A stretch of DNA of 64,000 bases. Source: Lactonifactor sp050944855. Lineage in GTDB: Bacteria; Bacillota; Clostridia; Lachnospirales; Lachnospiraceae. Both the position numbers and the translations under genes were made by a program. The DNA is taken from contig JBMNRU010000005.1 in NCBI GenBank assembly GCA_050944855.1, positions 86,727 through 150,726 of the forward strand. Direction: 5' to 3'. This document shows, piece by piece, positions 62,142 to 64,000 of this stretch. Each line of letters opens with the position of its first letter. Position 1 is the first letter of the stretch. Under the pieces are notes generated by a model that was given only the letters and a program-made list of their open reading frames with translations, was not told where the DNA came from and did no database searches.

Positions 62142-62648
62142 ATTAGCGAATTAATGATTAACGAACAGATCAGAGACAAAGAAGTTCGTCTGATTGGCGC
62201 AGACGGAGAACAGTTAGGAATTATGTCCGCTCGCGAAGCAATGTTCAAAGCACATGAAGCAGGTCTGGATCTGGTTAAGATCGCACCGACAGCAAAACCG
62301 CCGGTTTGCAAGATCATTGACTATGGTAAATACAGATATGAGTTAGCCCGCAAAGAAAAAGAGGCTAAGAGAAAGCAGAAGACCATTGACGTGAAAGAAG
62401 TACGTCTTTCTCCAAATATTGATACCAATGATTTAAACACCAAAACGAATGCGGCAAGAAAATTTATTTCTAAGGGTGATAAAGTAAAAGTAACCCTTCG
62501 TTTCCGTGGACGTGAGATGGCACACATGCAGGCCAGTAAGCATATTTTAGATGAATTTGCTGAGAAACTGTCAGATGTGGCGGTGGTTGAAAAGGCACCG
62601 AAGGTAGAAGGCAGAAGTATGACTATGTTTTTATGCCAAAAACGCTAG
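62142..62648 (+). CDS. infC: translation initiation factor IF-3, probable AUU start
   Basis: This ~168-residue factor prevents early 50S joining and proofreads the start codon. Family blocks are MINEQIRDKEVRLIGADGEQ, VCKIIDYGKYRYELARKEKE and VTLRFRGREMAHMQ. GGAGGTG (62128-62134) lies seven bases before ATT 62142 but 19 before the first ATG (62154), so ATT is the better start, as in E. coli infC. IF-3 rejects AUU, giving autoregulation. Confidence 0.92.
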   Translation: MSELMINEQIRDKEVRLIGADGEQLGIMSAREAMFKAHEAGLDLVKIAPTAKPPVCKIIDYGKYRYELARKEKEAKRKQKTIDVKEVRLSPNIDTNDLNTKTNAARKFISKGDKVKVTLRFRGREMAHMQASKHILDEFAEKLSDVAVVEKAPKVEGRSMTMFLCQKR

Positions 62649-62680
62649 AATAGTAAGATAAGTTTAAGGAGGAATATACA

Positions 62681-62878
62681 ATGCCAAAGGTTAAAACAAA
62701 CAGAGCAGCTGCAAAGCGCTTCAAAAAAACAGGTACAGGGAAATTAGTGAGAAACAAAGCTTATAAGAGCCATATCTTAACAAAAAAATCTCAGAAGAGA
62801 AAGAGAAACCTGAGAAAAGACATCATCATGGACGAGACAAATGTAAAGTCTATGAAAAAGGTTTTACCATATTTATAA
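62681..62878 (+). CDS. rpmI: 50S ribosomal protein L35
   Basis: This 65-residue, very basic L35 begins MPKVKTNRAAAKRFKKTGTG and contains the KSHILTKKSQKRKRNLRK motif. It lies 32 bp after infC with AAGGAGG and 34 bp before rplT. Confidence 0.98.
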   Translation: MPKVKTNRAAAKRFKKTGTGKLVRNKAYKSHILTKKSQKRKRNLRKDIIMDETNVKSMKKVLPYL

Positions 62879-62912
62879 AATTGAGTGAGATTCATATAGG
62901 AGGAATTAAGAA

Positions 62913-63269
62913 ATGGCAAGAATTAAAGGCGGCTTAAACGCTAAGAAAAGACATAACAGGACATTAAAACTGGCAAAAGGATACAGAGGTGCCAGATCAA
63001 AACAGTATAGAGTAGCAAAACAGTCTGTCATGAGAGCTTTAGCAAGTTCTTATGCAGGAAGAAAACAGAAAAAACGTCAATTCAGACAGCTGTGGATCGC
63101 TCGTATCAACGCTGCTGCAAGAATGAATGGTTTATCCTACAGCAAACTGATGTATGGTTTAAAATTAGCTGGTGTTGAAATCAACAGAAAAATGCTGGCT
63201 GATATGGCAATTAACGATGCAGAAGGTTTTGCAACATTAGCAGAACTGGCTAAATCTAAATTAGCTTAA
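62913..63269 (+). CDS. rplT: 50S ribosomal protein L20
   Basis: This 118-residue L20 is needed for early 50S assembly and in Bacillus represses its own operon through the leader. It begins MARIKGGLNAKKRHNRTLKL, with YRVAKQSVMRALASSYAGRK and the globular QLWIARINAAARMNGLSYSK. A terminator follows. Confidence 0.98.
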   Translation: MARIKGGLNAKKRHNRTLKLAKGYRGARSKQYRVAKQSVMRALASSYAGRKQKKRQFRQLWIARINAAARMNGLSYSKLMYGLKLAGVEINRKMLADMAINDAEGFATLAELAKSKLA

Positions 63270-63290
63270 TGCAAAAATGTATAACGGTGA

Positions 63291-63326
63291 AAGCACTTAT
63301 GTTAGTGATAACATGGGTGCTTTTTT
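63291..63326 (+). terminator. terminator after rplT
   Basis: AAGCACTTATGTTA (63291-63304) pairs with TAACATGGGTGCTT (63309-63322) around GTGA, in a run of six T. The stretch 63330-63417 that follows holds nothing recognisable. Confidence 0.9.
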
Positions 63327-63417
63327 CATGCCAGACTGCAGTCATATAGGAAATAGAAAGTGAGGGTTGTTTATCAGATATCAATTTTTTTAATGGCTAA
63401 CTATGAAAAAATGGAGA

Positions 63418-63446
63418 TTGGCAAATAAAAAATAGAGTGATATACT
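63418..63446 (+). promoter_or_regulatory. promoter of the second cobalamin riboswitch
   Basis: TTGGCA (63418-63423), a 17-bp spacer and TATACT (63441-63446), about 35 bp before the riboswitch core. Confidence 0.7.
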
Positions 63447-63481
63447 AGGTATATCGCATAGAAGTAAGAATAAAATAAAGA

Positions 63482-63640
63482 GCAACAAGACAGCAGATAT
63501 GGAAACCGGTGTGAATCCGGTACGGTACCGCCACTGTGAGGGGGAGCCGCTTTCAAAGAGATGCCACTGAAATGCGTTTGGGAAGGCAGAAAGCAGCGTT
63601 GAACCTTAGTCAGGATACTTTCGTTGTTTTGGCAAAGCTA
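63482..63640 (+). promoter_or_regulatory. cobalamin (B12) riboswitch
   Basis: The order and sequence of conserved boxes are canonical: GGAAACCGGTGTGAATCCGG, then CGGTACCGCCACTGTGA, GGGGGAGCC, TGCCACTG, TTTGGGAAGGCA and TTAGTCAGGATAC. GCAACAA near 63483 can pair with TTGTT near 63625 as P1. It should respond to adenosylcobalamin. A 76-codon frame overlapping it is spurious. The stretch to 63719 holds only a small ACTTAA/TTAAGT hairpin. Confidence 0.93.
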
Positions 63641-63719
63641 CTTAACGAGTTATTAAGTGTTTTGTACATTCACAGGAATTCTGATACAGATGGGAATGTG
63701 GATACAGGAAGAGTATATC

Positions 63720-63757
63720 AAAAGACCTTTTTAACAATCGTTAAAAAGGTCTTTTTT
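63720..63757 (+). terminator. terminator of the second riboswitch
   Basis: AAAGACCTTTTTAAC pairs with GTTAAAAAGGTCTTT around AATC, followed by a T-run. It is the likely expression platform controlling the gene that starts at 63832. Confidence 0.9.
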
Positions 63758-63831
63758 GCATCGTAGGAACCCGAGTTTTTTGCAGGAATCATATTTTATT
63801 CGGGATGTCTGAATAAAGGGGGAAAAGGAGA

Positions 63832-63936
63832 ATGTGTACGATTAGAATTGCATTTTACGGAAAAGGGGGTATTGGAAAGGCGATACTGTTCTCAATCACA
63901 CAGAGTTATATGAGTACCGACACGGCAAAATGCTGA
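63832..63936 (+). pseudogene. truncated NifH/ParA-type P-loop gene
   Basis: ATG 63832 after AAAAGGAG starts MCTIRIAFYGKGGIGK, the N-terminus of a NifH-like or related P-loop ATPase. The next residue should be Ser or Thr but is Ala, and the frame then loses all homology and stops at 63936 after 34 codons. NifH-like genes are a known kind of target for cobalamin riboswitches in Clostridia. The break right after GGIGK indicates a disrupting event, such as an insertion or deletion, at about 63880. Confidence 0.6.
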
Positions 63937-64000
63937 TGCACTTTCGATTCGTCTTTGAATCCCTGACGGCGCTAAGCTGTCCCGGCGAATATATACGCTA
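63882..64000 (+). other. open frame running off the right edge, unidentified
   Basis: From about 63882 a different frame stays open to the end of the window and encodes DTVLNHTELYEYRHGKM and a following FVFESLTALSCPGEYIR segment. It has no obvious start or ribosome-binding site unless the ATGs near 63930 are used. It may be the edge of a mobile element that split the P-loop gene. I do not recognise the family. Confidence 0.35.

Noticed and set aside
63536..63766. 76-codon open frame
   Set aside because: It is contained in the second riboswitch and its terminator; RNA boxes explain the sequence.

Overview
The window reads as chromosome of a spore-forming, low-GC Gram-positive anaerobe of the class Clostridia, most likely Lachnospiraceae (Blautia/Ruminococcus-like). 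The basis is a spoIIA-spoVA sporulation cluster, an alpha/beta-type SASP gene, WhiA, a Crh-like HPr, type III glutamine synthetase, T-box leaders on valS and thrS, zinc-type S14 and L36, and Lachnospiraceae-like gene order. No tRNA, rRNA, CRISPR array, prophage or complete insertion sequence was recognised. Calls rest on reading the sequence and on family knowledge; no database search was run.

Region by region. 1-6 kb is accessory and partly decayed: a TetR-ABC exporter unit with an upstream inverted repeat, a zinc-ribbon protein, a DUF1801 protein, a flavin-binding-fold protein, an HxlR regulator remnant, an ElaA-type acetyltransferase whose 3' end runs into an aldo/keto reductase remnant, a SASP gene, and two copies of a ~90 bp dispersed repeat. 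A cobalamin riboswitch with its own promoter and terminator follows, with no protein gene behind it but a rod-like, U-tailed RNA candidate. 6-14 kb: T-box-valS, an LtaS-like sulfatase, folC, and a membrane TPR protein. 14-19 kb: spoIIAA-spoIIAB-sigF, then spoVAA-AB-AC-AD-AE behind a convincing sigma-G-type promoter. 19-26 kb: tcdA, murB, rapZ, whiA and crh, then an acetyltransferase, an M18 aminopeptidase, a DMT exporter and an acidic membrane protein.

27-44 kb is the fused S10-spc-alpha ribosomal protein locus (rpsJ to rplQ, with secY, adk, map, a KOW protein, infA and rpoA). It has a structured S10 leader, an internal promoter before rpmJ and, unusually, a 122-bp tandem repeat between rpsH and rplF. 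44-57 kb: a lipid kinase, a YtaF/MntP-like protein, glnA (type III), a rod-like RNA candidate, a MoxR-VWA pair, a divergent WecG/TagA-like protein, a CdaR-like regulator, ftsE-ftsX-ctp, and, on the minus strand, a SEC-C protein and a small alarmone synthetase. 57-64 kb: a broken MFS gene, a YdcF-like protein, T-box-thrS, a DUF1540 protein with a sigma-G-type promoter, and infC-rpmI-rplT with a leader and a probable AUU start for infC. Last come a second cobalamin riboswitch and a NifH-like gene that loses homology just after its P-loop.

How the parts fit. The translation genes are controlled mainly by RNA leaders (T-boxes, S10 and infC leaders). The sporulation genes give a coherent forespore set: sigma F and its regulators, the SpoVA channel, a SASP and a DUF1540 protein, three of whose transcription units have readable sigma-G-type promoters. 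The most unusual signals are the riboswitch without a gene, the tandem repeat inside the spc operon, the decayed 2.4-5 kb segment, and the disrupted P-loop gene under the second riboswitch.
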